From the NCBI GenBank assembly GCA_003117195.1, contig BDSI01000040.1, positions 558,658 to 622,657 of the forward strand: a stretch of 64,000 nucleotides of DNA, read 5' to 3'. The notes under the pieces are model-generated. The model was not told the DNA's origin, made no database searches, and saw nothing but the letters and a program-made list of their open reading frames with translations. Within the stretch, counting starts at the first letter, position 1, and the number at the start of each line of letters is the position of its first letter. A program made the position numbers and the translations under genes. Origin of the DNA: Eudorina sp. 2006-703-Eu-15. Taxonomy: Eukaryota > Chlorophyta > Chlorophyceae > Chlamydomonadales > Volvocaceae. Below are positions 1 to 13,100 of the stretch, in pieces.

Positions 1-25
1 GCCCCTCCGCTCCCGCCCCTCGCAG

Positions 26-2016
26 CGTCTGCACACATCCCATGGCGAACCCATGGGCGACCTCCACATCACCCACTCCCACGGCTACTGCGTCTCCTTC
101 CGCCCCGCCGACCTGACCCCGGGGGCCGCCTCAGTGTATCACCGCCTGCTGACGCTGCTCAACGGAGGCAGCAGCCCGCCCAGCGCCGGGCAGCAGCAGC
201 AGCAGCCATCGCAACCTTCCATGACGGCGCCCGCGTCCCCAGCCCTAGTTGCACCCTCGCACGGACACGGGCTGGCCCCGAATGTGGCCTACCCGGCGCC
301 GCCGCAGACCCCGCCGCCACCGCAACCGCCGGGCACAGTGCCCCCGCCACCGTTCTATCCGGCTGTGCAGCCCGTCGTGGCGTACGGAAGTGCAGCCCCT
401 GGAGCTGGCGCTGCGTACATCATGGTCCCGCCGCCGACGATACCGCTGCCTGGGCCCATGCCCGTGCCAGCCGTTGGCCTGCCGCCCGTTGTGATGCCGT
501 ACAGCGGTCAGTCGCAGGTGTATCCGGGCGCGGCGGGGCCCTGCCCGATGGCCTCTCCTCTTTCGCTCTACCAGCCGCGCCCGAGTCAGAGCAGCGTGGC
601 GTCTGGGCCGCAGATGCAGCCGGGCAGCGCGCGGGCAAGCGGGGATCCGGCACCAATGGCCTCGCCGACGGGTCTGGCGTCACCGCAGCGGGTGCAGAGG
701 GTGGGAGACCGGCCGTCCTGCGGGCCGGCTGGGGATGCGGGCGGCCCGGGCATCAACCTGGGTTTTATCGAGTTCATGGCGGCTCTGCCGGTGAGGATTT
801 GGAGAGGGCGTGGCGCGCACCGCCTTGTACAACCGTTGCACATGCATTATAGTTGGCATGAGGGTTTGATAAGGACAAGCCGGGCACGGGTGCAGGGGTT
901 GTCGCCGCAAAGGGCTGCCCAGATGCCTTGAAGGCGAAGCCATTGTTAGCTGCGTCGGGTGGACGGTTGGGGCGGTCAGTTGCGGTTGTAAGAGACAGGG
1001 GCTCTACAGCTGGCAGAGACAAAAGGGGGCCCTGCTCATCATATTAAAAGGACCATAGGTTCTACCTCCTACGCGTTCTGTTGTATCTTGCAGCACGGAG
1101 CCTAGCGACCCTGACATTCAGTAAACCTTCAAGCAGTTGAAAGCTGGCCTTACATTACCATCAGCAGTCATTATTGCTCGCCTTCCTGACGGGCGACCCT
1201 GCCGCGCCCGCCCGACATCTTACCATGTGGCCGCAGGGCGAGTCAGACGAGGCGTTCGCGGCCCGCCTCGCCTCGGCCATCTCCGCCACGTCGGGCCACT
1301 CCCAGCAGGCGCTGCTGCCGCAGTCTGGGACCTCCGCGTCCGGCCCGTCGGCCGCGTCAATGGCCGCCTCGGCGACCACCGCCGCCGCGTCGGCTCCTCA
1401 GCAGCCTCCAAGCGGTGGCACTGGCAGCGCCGGGACCTCGGCCGGGGGCCAGGGCGCCTCGCAGCCGCATCCTGCGGGTGTCAGCCTCATCAACTTCCAC
1501 AGCGACCCGGGTAACGGCCCCGGCCCCGGAGGTGTGGTGGCGCCCACGGCCGGGCAGCGACCCGGGAGACCAGCCGGCGGTCCCCTAGACGACCTGGACA
1601 TGGACGCGGTGAACGCCCTGATCGCCGCGACGGGCTCGGAGGCCAGGCCGCCAGGTGCCGGAGCCGAAGCTGCGGGGGCCAGCACCTCCAGTGGGGACGC
1701 TGCTGCACCGCCGCTGCCGCCGCAACCGCCGTCGCCGTGCGGCCTCGCGATGCCGGCGGACACGGAGCCGTCGGCGCCGCCCGCGGAACCCTTCCCGGTC
1801 AGCCCCGTGCGCCCCGCCGCGCCGCCCCCGCCGCCGCCACCGCCTGAACCCGAGCAGGACTGCATCATTTGCCTGAACGCGCCTAAGGAGGTGGGCTTCC
1901 TGCACGGGGACTCGGTGCACCGCTGCGTGTGCCGGGAGTGCTCGGTGCGCATCGCCGTGGGGTCGCCCTGCCCCCTGTGCCGCCAGCCGGTGGAGAGGGT
2001 GCTGGGGGTGTACTGA
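26..2016 (+). CDS. RING-finger protein (MDM2-type RING), 5' partial
   Basis: Last two exons of a gene that begins left of the window. An acceptor (ctcgcag) ends at 25. Exon 26-790 reads in phase 0, and a GTGAGG donor leads to intron 791-1236 (acceptor ccgcag). The final exon 1237-2016 ends in TGA. About 514 residues are visible. The first ~45 contain an ordered stretch (HITHSHGYCVSF) that I do not recognise. Next comes a long Pro/Gln/Ala/Gly-rich region, likely disordered. The last ~50 residues form a RING: CIIC, an HG...H pair, CRECS, then CPLCRQPVERVLGVY at the very C-terminus. The spacing, with the C-terminal RING ending in hydrophobics, resembles MDM2/XIAP-class RINGs, so E3 ubiquitin ligase activity is likely. 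Substrate unknown. The RING is clear; the join to the first exon is good but unproven. Confidence 0.72.
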
Positions 2017-3909
2017 GGGGCCACTGCGACTGGCGACTGCGATGGCCTGGCGACTGCAACGTGGTCACAGCACGGCACAACAGGGCAGACGCTTTAATTT
2101 CGCTCCCGGGCATGATAAGAGTACACGTGGTAGGGCTGCAGTCATAGCTGAGGAACCCGCACGACCCGAATCGGTCTTCAATACGTTTGTTAGAAACTCA
2201 TAGTGGGCTTTAAAGCCACACATCGAAGCCCGAGGATGGAGCCAGCAGGCCACACGCGGCGCAGCACTGACCCCAGGGGAGGAACGGAAAGACGGACCAA
2301 CCCAGCGGATGGTTTGTAGTGTAGCATTGTAGCACGACAGGTTCAGAGGGTGCGAGGAATATGTGTCGGCGGTGGTGGCTGCGGGTCCTGAGAGCTGGTC
2401 GAGCTGCTGTTTGATATTGCTGTGTTGTATGAAATTTTTGTCTTGGTGGCATGGCGGGGTTATGCCTGAGGGTGGACTGGTGGTTTCGGGAGGGAGCTGG
2501 AGGTGGTTGGCGGCCCACGCGACGTGGTTCAGGGCCCGCCTGGTTGCGTGGGTCGACGAGACGGGTCTGCCCCGCATGGCAGTGTGGGTGGGTCATGCGT
2601 GCGCGCGCAGGATTCAGGGTAAATAGAAGTTCAGGATGTGAGGCGCGGATCTGTAAAATGGACGCGGTGCCTGCTAGTTGCCTGCTCGAGTCAGCCCGAC
2701 TTCAGGCCAGTGCGAACCAGATAATCTTACCGGTGGCAGCTGAAGTACTGCCTGTTGTTCTGTTCTCTCCGTTCCCGCCTCCCGCCTCTGGTATACCTAT
2801 TAAGACATACGAAGTGAAATGAGGGGACGCGATTTCTTTCTGTGTTCAGAACTTGATGTCGACGACCGGGGCAGCAGCGGTACGGAACGGTGTTGCTGCG
2901 GTCCGTTCCGAACCTCGATGTGTGCGCTGCTTTGTCCATGTCCCCGTGCAATTTCCTATTACTTCCAGATTGTCTGTGATTCTTTGGCGTCAGCGCTGGG
3001 TCGGCGTGCGGCGTTTCTGGAGAGTCGGCCGGTAGTGCGGCGGCAGCAGCCGCGCGCTTTCAGGCAGGTTCAGGCATGCCTACTGGCAGGGAATATATGC
3101 CTTGGATTATTGCGTGCAAGTCAGCACATGGGAAAAACGCATGTGACCCAGCCATACATCCCATGCGGTGTTTGCTTCTTCCCCGCTGATGAAGGCCAAG
3201 CAATCCGGTGAGAACCCGGTCACCTGACTTCATACGTCCTCCTGGGTGGACGTGCAGATAGGTTCACGTCCACTCACGCAGCGACCAAGAAACCTACCAA
3301 GCAAAGCGGAGCTGTACAGGAGTCCCGCTAATGCAGCCTGGCAGCGGCACACGGGATCTCGCCCGGACGGGGACACGCAGTCAGGCGAGGGTACCCACGT
3401 AGCGGCCCAATTATCGCGTTCTCATGTGTACCAAATCTCCGTATGTAACCTTATTGGAGGCCGCCTGGATTGAAAGCCATGCCCGAACGCACGCAAATCC
3501 TGCGGCTCTTAGGGGCACGACGCAAGACACCCCAAATTCAAAGCAGGCCGCCCGATGAATGCGGGATGCCTCGTTGGTCAATTGGGTATTCAGGCTCAAC
3601 ATCTTTGCCTCAGACGGAACCACTTGCCGGACCACAACCCTGCGGTCTGACAAACCCAAACCACAGAAACCACAGCGAAAACCAGAATGCAGATAATGCA
3701 GTCGCCTCACGCGCGCACGGGGTCCTACTCCTGCGGATGCCCCGACTGTCCTCTCTTGTGCCAAGCCGCGCGTCCGAGATGTCCTATGGCACCCCCTGCT
3801 GTTGCTGCTGCTGCTGGTGCTGCTCGCGCAGCCCTGCCGTGCATTCTAGTCCTAAGGTTCCGCGCTGATACTATTGCCCGGGGCCCCTCCCCTTGCCTCG
3901 CGCCTTCAT
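2017..3909. other. Convergent 3' intergenic region, no gene seen
   Basis: This lies between the stops of the RING gene (+) and LZTFL1 (-). Reading frames here are short and lack splice-consistent or family-like segments. Most of it is probably 3' UTR of the two convergent genes. A TGTAA for the + gene lies at 2652-2656; no TTACA (minus-strand TGTAA) was noticed for LZTFL1. Confidence 0.5.
2652..2656 (+). terminator. TGTAA polyadenylation motif of the RING gene
   Basis: First TGTAA after the TGA stop at 2016, about 640 nt downstream. TGTAA is the usual green-algal poly(A) signal. Position and orientation fit a long 3' UTR; cleavage is not shown. Confidence 0.4.
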
Positions 3910-6869
3910 TCAGGCGGTGTCGGCACTGGGGACGTTCTGCGGCTCGTACTTCTCCAGCTTCTTTCGCAGGGTGGCCGCCTCCTGGCTCTTGGCCTGCATC
4001 ATCTGCTTCATCTGCAGGAACTGCTTGCTCTCCTGGAGCTTGCCGTTGAGCGCCTCCCCGGCGGCCCGCAGCTCCTTGTCCTTCAGGGCCAGCTGGTTGC
4101 GAGCGGCCTGACCCAGGGACAGGGACGGGTACACCGAGAGACGAAACATGTCGCGCAGCAGAACACGGGGAGCTCAAACCTCCTGCGCCCGAACCTATTA
4201 TGGCCCGCGCGTCAGGGCCCCCGTGCTCTGGGGTTCCAGGAACAAATTCCCATCTGGGTCACACCCGAACCGTCGATTTCCACATAACAATTTTTTTGTT
4301 GTATCGTAGCGGGTCACGTATCGCCATCAACCCCAGGGCTCCGTCCGATTTGGCTTCCGTGGTCCGGTGTCTGGGGCCCCTACTGCTCCGCGTGTCGGAT
4401 CTCACAACCCGCCGTGCTTCCCCCCGTCCCCTTCTCCCAGAGCCCCACAGCCTGGCAAGCGCTCGCACCTGCAGCTCGTCCATGAGCGCCGCCACCTTGT
4501 TGCCGAGCCCGCCCGCCTGCTTCTTCAGCTGCTCCACCTCGGCGGCCGTCAGCGACGACTTGCTCGCCGCGGAGGCCGACAGCTGCTCCATCTCTTTCTG
4601 CAGCTTGCCCACGGTAGCGTCCTTGTCCCCTCGTGTGGTGGCCAGTGCCTTGTCCTTGGCGGCCACCTCGTCCTTCAAGGCGTTGATCTGGTGCGGGCAG
4701 GCGGGCCACAGCCAGAGAGTGAGGGCGGCGGTGTGCTCAGGGGCGAGCGATGGCGTAACAGCAAACTATGCGGCAGCGGGACTAGCACTAGCATCAGACA
4801 CTGCTACTGCTGCTGTCGCGCTTCCCTTTTTGTCGAGGCCCAGTAAAGGCCCTCTTTAGAGTGCAGCCGGTCCCGCCGGAAACGCAACGGGATCAGGAGG
4901 TGCCGGACCGCGCCAGCATTGCCCTGGGGATCGCGCTTTTTGGCGTCAAAACATGGAAGGCGCACACCTTCGACCCTAAGCACCAGTCTATCCCAACCTA
5001 CAGGCCCCCGGCGGTGCCCCTCATCCATGACCCCAATTCACACCTGGTTGTTGAGGGCGGTGCGGTCCCGCATCATCTTGGTGGTCTCCTCCTGCGAGCG
5101 GGGAGGGGGAGGCAGAGGTCACGAGCGCGGGAAACGGGGACGGAGGCAGCGCTAGAACATGTGCGTCGGCGAGGACTGTGGTGCCCTGCTGACCAACAGC
5201 TGAAGTCCCTCTGAAGGCGCCGCATCCGCACGCCTGCCAGCTTGCGTCTTCTCGCAAGTATGTGCCAAGAAGCCTGCAAATGCCTGCCGGTCCAGCACCT
5301 GCCAGCAGCCTTTACATTTACTCTTTATCGGCACTTGCCGCGCCCGCTTTACGTGTGCATACGACCGCTTGTGCCGCGCTGCCACCTTAGGCATAACCGG
5401 CATGCAGCGTACACTCTCTGCAGGGTCGTACCCGCCGCCTTCGCTTCCGGCTGCATTTCACTCGTGCAGTTGCAGGTGCCGGAAATTATGTTATCATCGG
5501 GCTGGTTGTTGTCTTGGGTTTCTTTCCATTTTAATCACCTCCATAACATTTGACCATGAAATCCATACCGCTTGTGCTTTCGCGCCAGTTCCATGTCCCA
5601 ACGTTGTCCCTCCAATAACCCAGACCGCATCTCAAGCCCACCTGCAGCTTGGTCATGCGCTCCTTGGCCGAGGCGAGCTCCGCTTTGAGGCTGTCCCGCT
5701 CCTTCAACAAGTTGGGATCCTGGCGGGTCAGCGGGACAGGAGGCAAGGCCGCATGCGGGAGCGGGATCAGGGCTGTCATAGACGTCGTGCCACAGATGCA
5801 CGCACGCGCGCACACAGAAACATTACATGCAAGAAGGCCTGTCCAAGATTGGCAGCCCCGCACCTGCGTAGTGACAGTAGCGACGGTGCCGATGCGCCCA
5901 AGTGTGGCGTTGCGACGCAGGAAGTCCGAGGCGGGCCGGGAGAGCGCAGTGGCCTCGCTGGAGCTGATCTGCGGACCCAACGGGGGAAGACGCGAGCAGG
6001 GCGCACGGCGATTTGGGAAATGGCGGAGCACGCCTTGATTTTGCACAACCTGGCCGGTTCAGCTGCTTCACACCTCTTCTTCCTCAAGAAAGGTACCACA
6101 GGTAGGCGCCACAGCCGGGGATTCCTCACCTGCTTCAGCAGCAGCTCGTTCTCCAGGGCGTTCGTGTCCACGTTCAGGTCGGCCCCCTGGGATTGCGCCT
6201 GGCTGAGCAGAATTTTGACCAGCAACGCATTTGTGTGGTAGGCGTTTTGGATTTCCTGCGACCGAGACCAGGTTAGGTTTGGGCCGTACGTTCAAGGGAA
6301 ATGACGTCCCCAGCCGCGTGCTTGTGGCATCTATTGGGTAGAGGAATACTCCGCACCGTTGTACAGCTTACGGCCTTTGTAGTTTTCAAGGAATGTCGGG
6401 GCTGCAACAGTGAAGAGGACCACAACCACCAACCCCCCGACGTGCCGCGGTTGCGCAAACGGTTACGTCACCAGGTACAATGAGGAGATAATCCTCCGGA
6501 AATCTCACGGTGGACACCCAAATGCCCGGGCCAGGGTTTTAACGCCAAAGGTTACTGAGCCCCTCCCGGCGCTCACCTTGTCGATGAGCTGCTTCGTCTC
6601 TTGCTCCAGCTCTTGGAAAATTGTGTTCAATTCTTTGTAACTGTACATCTCCTGAGACGATTACGCAATTGTCATCATATTAATCACTTCAAGCAAGAGA
6701 CGGTCTTAACATAAGTTGTTGGGAAACCTACCCCTTGGCGAATGTGATCTGACTTAAAGTCGCTGATTGTAGCTATGACCTCGCGCACATGTTGATCACG
6801 CTTGAGTTTTGCAAAGCGCAGGTAAGCCTGCACTTGCAGCTCACCATCCTCCGACAAGGAAAGTGACAT
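3910..6869 (-). CDS. LZTFL1: LZTFL1/BBS17-like coiled-coil BBSome regulator
   Basis: Eight exons, all joining in phase 0: 6869-6732, 6651-6577, 6255-6130, 5968-5864, 5719-5642, 5091-5044, 4687-4469, 4107-3910 (stop TAA/TAG class at 3910). Each has a GT donor and AG acceptor. The product is ~328 residues; the human protein is about 300. The N-terminal helical part (YLRFAKLKRDQHVREV), the segment ALLVKILLSQAQSQG followed by ALENELLLKQ, the long charged coiled coil (residues ~155-320) and the C-terminal signature LRKKLEKYEPQ all follow the LZTFL1 family order. LZTFL1 binds the BBSome and controls its ciliary trafficking, so a flagellar role is expected. The start ATG at 6869 faces FY 277 bp away. 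Identification rests on family resemblance across the whole length, including both ends. Confidence 0.88.
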
Positions 6870-7146
6870 TTTGATGGCGTCTCAATGCAGTTACAAATAA
6901 CTGAACGTGTTGGGGCACGTCACGGCTTTGCGTCTGAAGCACGTCGCAACCCTTCGTAGTACTAGTGACGTACAACGCTCCGTTCAACGAAGTATGGTCG
7001 CTGCTAATATTAATTTATTTAGATTAAATTTGCAACAACTTTGCAGGGGCGATGTGATCATCCGTATCGAAATCAGCGGCGATGTGGCGCGCCTGGGTTC
7101 GTAGATAACGCTGATCCCGGCGGAGGGCGGCTGGGATATTTCAAAC
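6870..7146. promoter_or_regulatory. Putative bidirectional promoter, LZTFL1/FY
   Basis: Only 277 bp separate the two divergent start codons, so this must hold both 5' UTRs and core promoters. It includes an AT-rich patch around 7005-7030 that contrasts with the GC-rich flanks. No specific element was identified. Confidence 0.45.
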
Positions 7147-10100
7147 ATGCAAAGCGATAATCAGCTTGCGCTTGTGTCTGGTGCGGGGGCGCAAGGTGGA
7201 TCGGCGGCAGGTGCAGCACCTGGCGTGTCCTTGGAGAAGCCCCTCCAAAAGGCGGTCAAAACGTAAGGGCTGCGCGTGCCAGGCCGCATGGTACGGGGAG
7301 GGCTCTGGTGGGGCGGATAATCAAACCAAAGTGCGGGTCAGGCTGTTGACTTCCTGCTGTGCGCGCTGGAGCCGCATGTCTCGAACTGGCCTGTCTCGAA
7401 CTGGCCGGGGCCCTATGCCACCCGCCCTGGTGACCTCATCGCACCAGCGGCTCCTCTCCTCAGGCACTTCAAACACGACCTGTAACCTGTCGGACGAACG
7501 ACCGTGCACCGCCCTGTGTGCAAAACCCAAGTTGTGAGAGCACCACCCTTCTCGTTCCTACCTTGCTGCGGATTGACCACCGTGTCTCACCTTGTGGCCT
7601 GTGCGCCCTGCGTGCTCTGTTCTGCGCCCGCAGCCGCGTCCTGGACCATGTGGGGCCGACACTCCGACTGCTTCAGGCAAGCGTCGGCCTGAGACCGCTG
7701 CCGCAGGGCTGGGGCGCATGCGAGGAAGCCACGGCTGATGCGTCACCCGAACCCTTTCCCCGCAGGCCCGCCTTGCCGCCCCAACAGTACGGCAGGTCTC
7801 CCACCTTCAGCCGATCTTCGCTGCCAGCCTGGATGTGAGCCGGGGCCCGGGTCGTGGGGCGGGGCTCAGCGAGCAGCTGGGGGCAGCGGAGGCGAGCAGG
7901 TGGTGGACCACCTCCCCAGAGACAGTCAAGAGCCCAGCCAAGGACACAGTCGGGCTGCCTCTGAACAACACCGATCCAGGGCCTCGCAGGGTTGCAGCTT
8001 GCACCACACGTCGCCCGAGCCTTCTGCTGCGGTCCTAAGCCTTCAAGGGAGTCATTGTGGGGTTCAGGCCGAAAGACAGCAGGGTAGTGACGGCATCGGT
8101 TGCAACACAGCGCTCGGACACGCGTGTTGATCCGCGGATCGGTCATTCCGTCCCACTTGCGCTGGCCGCTTTCCCCTTGCAGCTGCTGTCGCCGCTTGCG
8201 TACCCCCAGACCCCCGCCAGCAGTATCGGGACCAAGTTCGTCACGTCGTCATTCTTCCGGGTAGGTGCTGCGACTGCGGTTGGGGAGGATGTCGAGGGCG
8301 GCAGGGTGCAGGTCGGGCCGTGCGGTTGATGGCGGAGCGTCCGGCGTGAGGTAGGTGAGCAAGAGGTGAATTGTTGAAGGTTAAGAAATTATTGCACCCA
8401 GTTGCAGCGCAGGTGGGCTTGCCTGCAATCCGTTCCCCCCAAATTTCTTACATTTTAGCACCCTGCGCAATGAAAAAACCACATCCTCGCCGTGCACCAC
8501 AGCATCGACCCGCTCTCCTTTTTCCTTGTTCGCAGCACCGGGCGGCCATAAATCACCTGTTGTACACCCCCGACGGGCGGAGGCTGTTGTGCGCGGGCAA
8601 CAACGGCAACGTTAGCCTCTGGAATGGAACCAACTTTGAAAACGAGCTGGGGCCGGGAATTCAGGTAACAGACACTGGGCTGCCGGGACCCCGGCCGGGA
8701 TGGGAAAGAAAGATGCCTGTGAGTCTGTGTTTCCGTATGTGTAGGTGGATGTGCGAAGTGGGGATTGTAGAGAGGCAAACCAGAGACGACGAGCCCAGCG
8801 GGGTTTGCACCCGTGCAGGATCTGGGTGCGCAGGGCTCACCACGCCCTGGCGCGATATGATGGAAGCTCTGGTGTGGCGACCCAGAGCTGATCCACGGGT
8901 CCGATGCCGTAAAGTGCAGCCGCTGGTTCTTGGGGCGCAGCCTGCGCAGCCGCAGCAGGGCCACCTGCGGGGTGACTTCATGTCCCGTCCCGCCCGCGCT
9001 GCCGCGCCGCCCCCTTGCACCCCTTCGCGCAGGCACACGAGGCGTCTCCCATTCGCTGCATGGTCTTCTCCCACAGCGGCCTGTTCCTGCTGTCCTGTGA
9101 CGACCTGGGCCGCGTCAAGTTTTCAAAGCCCACCCTGGAGGTGCTGCAGGTGGGGTACAGCGAGCTGGTCGACCACCAGATCGGCTGCGCTGACGTGCCA
9201 GCGTTAAGGCCGGTGGAGTTCGTGCAGGCACCGGGGGCTGTACAGTATCACTGAGCGCATGCGGCCGGGCCGCGTCCGTTCGCGCTGCCGCCCCATTCCG
9301 GACTTTTGCTCTGGCAGCAGCGCAGTCGACCAATTTCCTATACACCGTAGCGCTGCAGCACCGGCCGACCGTCTCCTCGCTGGCCCCGCCCGGCCCTCCG
9401 CTCCACCAATCACAACTATCAACCACAACAAACCACCTGCCCTCGCAGGTTTACCACGCGCACAAGGAGCCCTGCCGCTCTGTGAGCTTCTCCCCGACCG
9501 ACTTCAAATTCGCGACAGGTGCGTTGGTAGCTGTGCGTGTGCAACCCCGGCCGTTTTTAACAGTAGTACTAAGAAAAGTGGTCATGGGCTCAGTGGGTGT
9601 TTGGCCATCAGCCGTCGGCTGGTGCATCATAAGTCTGTGTTTTTGTCTGATTTGGGTTTGTGGAATAGTAGCTAGTAGAACCAATTACTTGGGTTATTCA
9701 CCTGGGTGCTTCAGGAGGGCCAACCTGTGTTGTCATCCGAAACCCCGGGAGCACGCCCTTCTAGGGAGCTGAGAATTGATTCATAAGTCATTGGGTCCTG
9801 GCCTAGCACCATCAGCCACACCATCTGGGTCGGGCTTGTGTTCTGTCGAGCCCTAAAGCCCGTCTCCCACGCCGGTCGGTGAGCTACTTAGGACTTAGCT
9901 CGTCCCCCCCACATCCCTCACCGTGTTTTGGTGCGGGGCCACCCGTCCGCAGGTTCGGACGACTCCACGGTCCGAGTGTACGACACGTTTCGGGGCCAGG
10001 AGTTGTCCATGACCGGTGGGTGAAGCGGTGCTCAGAGGGACTGAAGAGAGGCGGAAGGCCGTGGGGGTCGTCGGAAAGATCGCGCGACGGAAGAATCCTT

Positions 10101-13100
10101 GGTGTGAGCTGGTGAGCAAGGTGGGAGGCGGGATGAGATCGGTGGGAGGGGTGAGAGAACGAGCGGGGTCAGGTTGTTCATCGCGCGGGAGAGCGCAGGA
10201 TGTGCAGCGGCGGGTGACGGATCTTCGTGTTCACCGCCTGCGGCCCCTGCTCCTGCCCGTTGGCCACTGCACGTGGGCCTCAGGCCACGGCGGCGACGTG
10301 CGGTGGGTGGATTGGCACCCCAACAAGGGCGTGGTGGCCAGCTGCTCCAAGGACGCCTGCATCAAGCTGTGGGACCCACGGGTCGGTACCTGTCTGTCCA
10401 CACTGCACGGCCACAAGAACGGCATCTTCCAGGTGGGTCGCACAGCGGGGGTTGTGTGGGCTCCGTCCGTCCGTCCGTCCGGAGCTCCGTATGTGGCTCC
10501 GGAGGGTTTAACAGACCCAAAGCTGCTGGGTGAACGAAGCTAGGTAAGGTTGAAATAAGGGATCAGGGAAAGAGGAGGAGCTAGGGGGAGCGGAGGAAGA
10601 GGAGGACGTGACCTAGTGCTTCACTCCCCTGACGTTATCTTCACACCCCGATGGCGCACCGGTCCGTTTCCGACATGTTGCCCTGACTATTCCGACCCCT
10701 TCCCCTTCCCATCACGACCCCGGGCATTCCTTGCCCACAGGTGAAGTGGAATCTCAACGGGCACTGGCTGCTGTCCTGCTCCCGAGACCAGCTCGTCAAG
10801 CTGTACGATGTACGGATGCTGCGGGAGATGTCCACGTTTGCTGGACACGGTCGTGACGTGACATGCGTGGCCTGGCACCCCCAGCACGAGGAGCTCTTCG
10901 TGTCGGGCGCGGGTGAGTGCTGTAATGCGGTATTTAGTAGTGCTGCAGGCCAACCGGTAGTTGGCTGGTCATTCCAGTCTGAGCCGAGGCGGAGAACAGG
11001 AGCCTGTGTTTCATGAGGAACCCGCCCAGAACCGCCCAAGCCCATAACCTGCGATCTGGTGTCCCGGGCGGGGGAGAGGGTAGGACAGGGTCGGAGGGAG
11101 GGGACGGCGGCAACAGCGGACCACATCAGCGACCCCGGCCTCGGTCTCACTGGTTGGCCTGCTGCCATGGTTTATGGTATCAAGTTCCTCGCTGTCGGGT
11201 CCGCAACGTTGGGTCAATACTGGCTTCCATCTCGTCCGCGTGGCGAGTCAGGCACTCGCCCTCTACCGGTGCCTTGACGCTGCGACCGCATGGTGTTGTT
11301 GTCGCTCCTCGTCTACCCTGACCTGCCCTGCGCTGCGGTTGCCCACCTTGCCGCTTGCCGCCGTGGTTTCGGGGCCCCTCCCCCGCCCGCGCTGCAGTGG
11401 ACGGCAGCCTGATGCTATGGCTGGCCAGCCGGCCGGACGCGCAGGGGGTCATCCCGGCGGCCCACGACGCCAGCGTGTGGAGCACAGCCTGGCACCCCAT
11501 GGGGCACGTGCTGGCCTCGGGTAAGGGCACGGCGGGTATAGGAAATTGCGGCGGGTGTGGAGGCGTGGTTTAATGGACAGGTTCAGCAGGGTTTGGGCAG
11601 GACACGAGAGCGTCATGCGCTGCGCCATGACATCTACTGCTGTGGCAGCCGGTGGAAGCTTTGTCCGCGTGGCTTGGGTGTTGAGCTCGAGAGGAGGTTG
11701 GGCTGGTTGGGGCCGGGGATGGGCTGCCGGGCAGGACCTGCGGGTGTTGCTGCGGCAGGGTATCTTCGGACGCCGCACGCATGTCTCTTTAGTGATGTTG
11801 ACAGCAGGGTGCGCCGAAACGCATATTTCCGGGCCATCTGTCTGGTCGCGCCGGTCCGGCCATCTGTCTCGTCACACTCGACAGGCACCGCGGAGGCGCA
11901 GCCCTTTTCCTTACTGTGCCTGAACCATTCTATCTTCCCGCATACGGTGTTAGGAAGGGCGTAGCGCGGCGCGCGACAATCGCAGCACCACACCTATGGA
12001 ATCCCAGTCCCAACCCCAACCCCAAAACCTCCGGCCCCTCACTCCCCATTGGTCCCTCACTCCCCATTGGTCCCTCGCTCGGACCCGCAGCGGGCGCGGA
12101 CCAGAAGTGCCAGTTCTGGTGCCGCAAGCGCCCGGGCGACATCTGGCAGGACGTGTACGGCGGCGATACCACCGCCGCAGGGGGCCCTGGTAGTACCGCC
12201 GCCACTACCACAGCGGCGGCGGGGGGGAGCTTTGGTGATGGCGTTGGGACGAGCCTGGCGGGCGGTCTGACGGGCGGTGCCGTGGTGGGCGGCGGCATGT
12301 CTGGGATGGGTGTCCCCGGTCTGGGCGGCAGCGGAGGGCCGCCCGGACTGGGTGGAGGTGCCGGGGGTCCCGCCGCCGCCGCCGCCAGTCGGCCGCACGT
12401 CATCCCGGGCATCGGGGCGGTGCTCGACCAGCTGGCCACCGCGAACCTGCAGGTAGGGCGGCCGCCTGCCCGGATCCTTCCACGCCTCGCCAACAACCCG
12501 TCCTCTCTTTCCCCTCGCGGCTGCCTTTTCCGTACCTTGCCCTTCCGAGACACCCTTACGCGGTAACTCTGAGGAGCCGCCCTCATGTGGGTCACTCGCT
12601 GCAGGGGTGCACGGCACGGGCCCATTCCCCGACATGCATTTTTAGTTGGCAGAGCAGTGCCGAATTGTGCCGCTGCCGGGTGCCTCGGGCCTTATGCCAC
12701 CGCAGGGCCTCATGGCGTCCACGGCGCCCGGGGCTGGGGGCCCGTCAGCCGCCTCCTCAGGGCCGCCGGGGCTCGGGGGCGGCGGAGGCTGGTCCGCTGG
12801 CGCCGGGCGCGCAGCGGGCGCCAAACGAGGGCGGGATGACGGCCCTCGGGGCTTCCCCGTCCGATTTGGAGACCGGGAGCGGGAACGCGACCGGGAACGG
12901 GAGCGGGACGGCCGGGGCGATGGCTGGGGGGAGCGCGAGCGGGAGCGGGGACCCGGCAAGGTGGCGAGGATGGAGGGGCCGGGGCCGCGTGGCGGTGACG
13001 GACCGGGCCCCGGGCCCGGGCAGCATGGCTGGGGACCTGACGGTGGTGGCGGCGGGGCACCTCCGCTGGGGGCCGGGGGGTACGGCGGCTACGGGCCACC

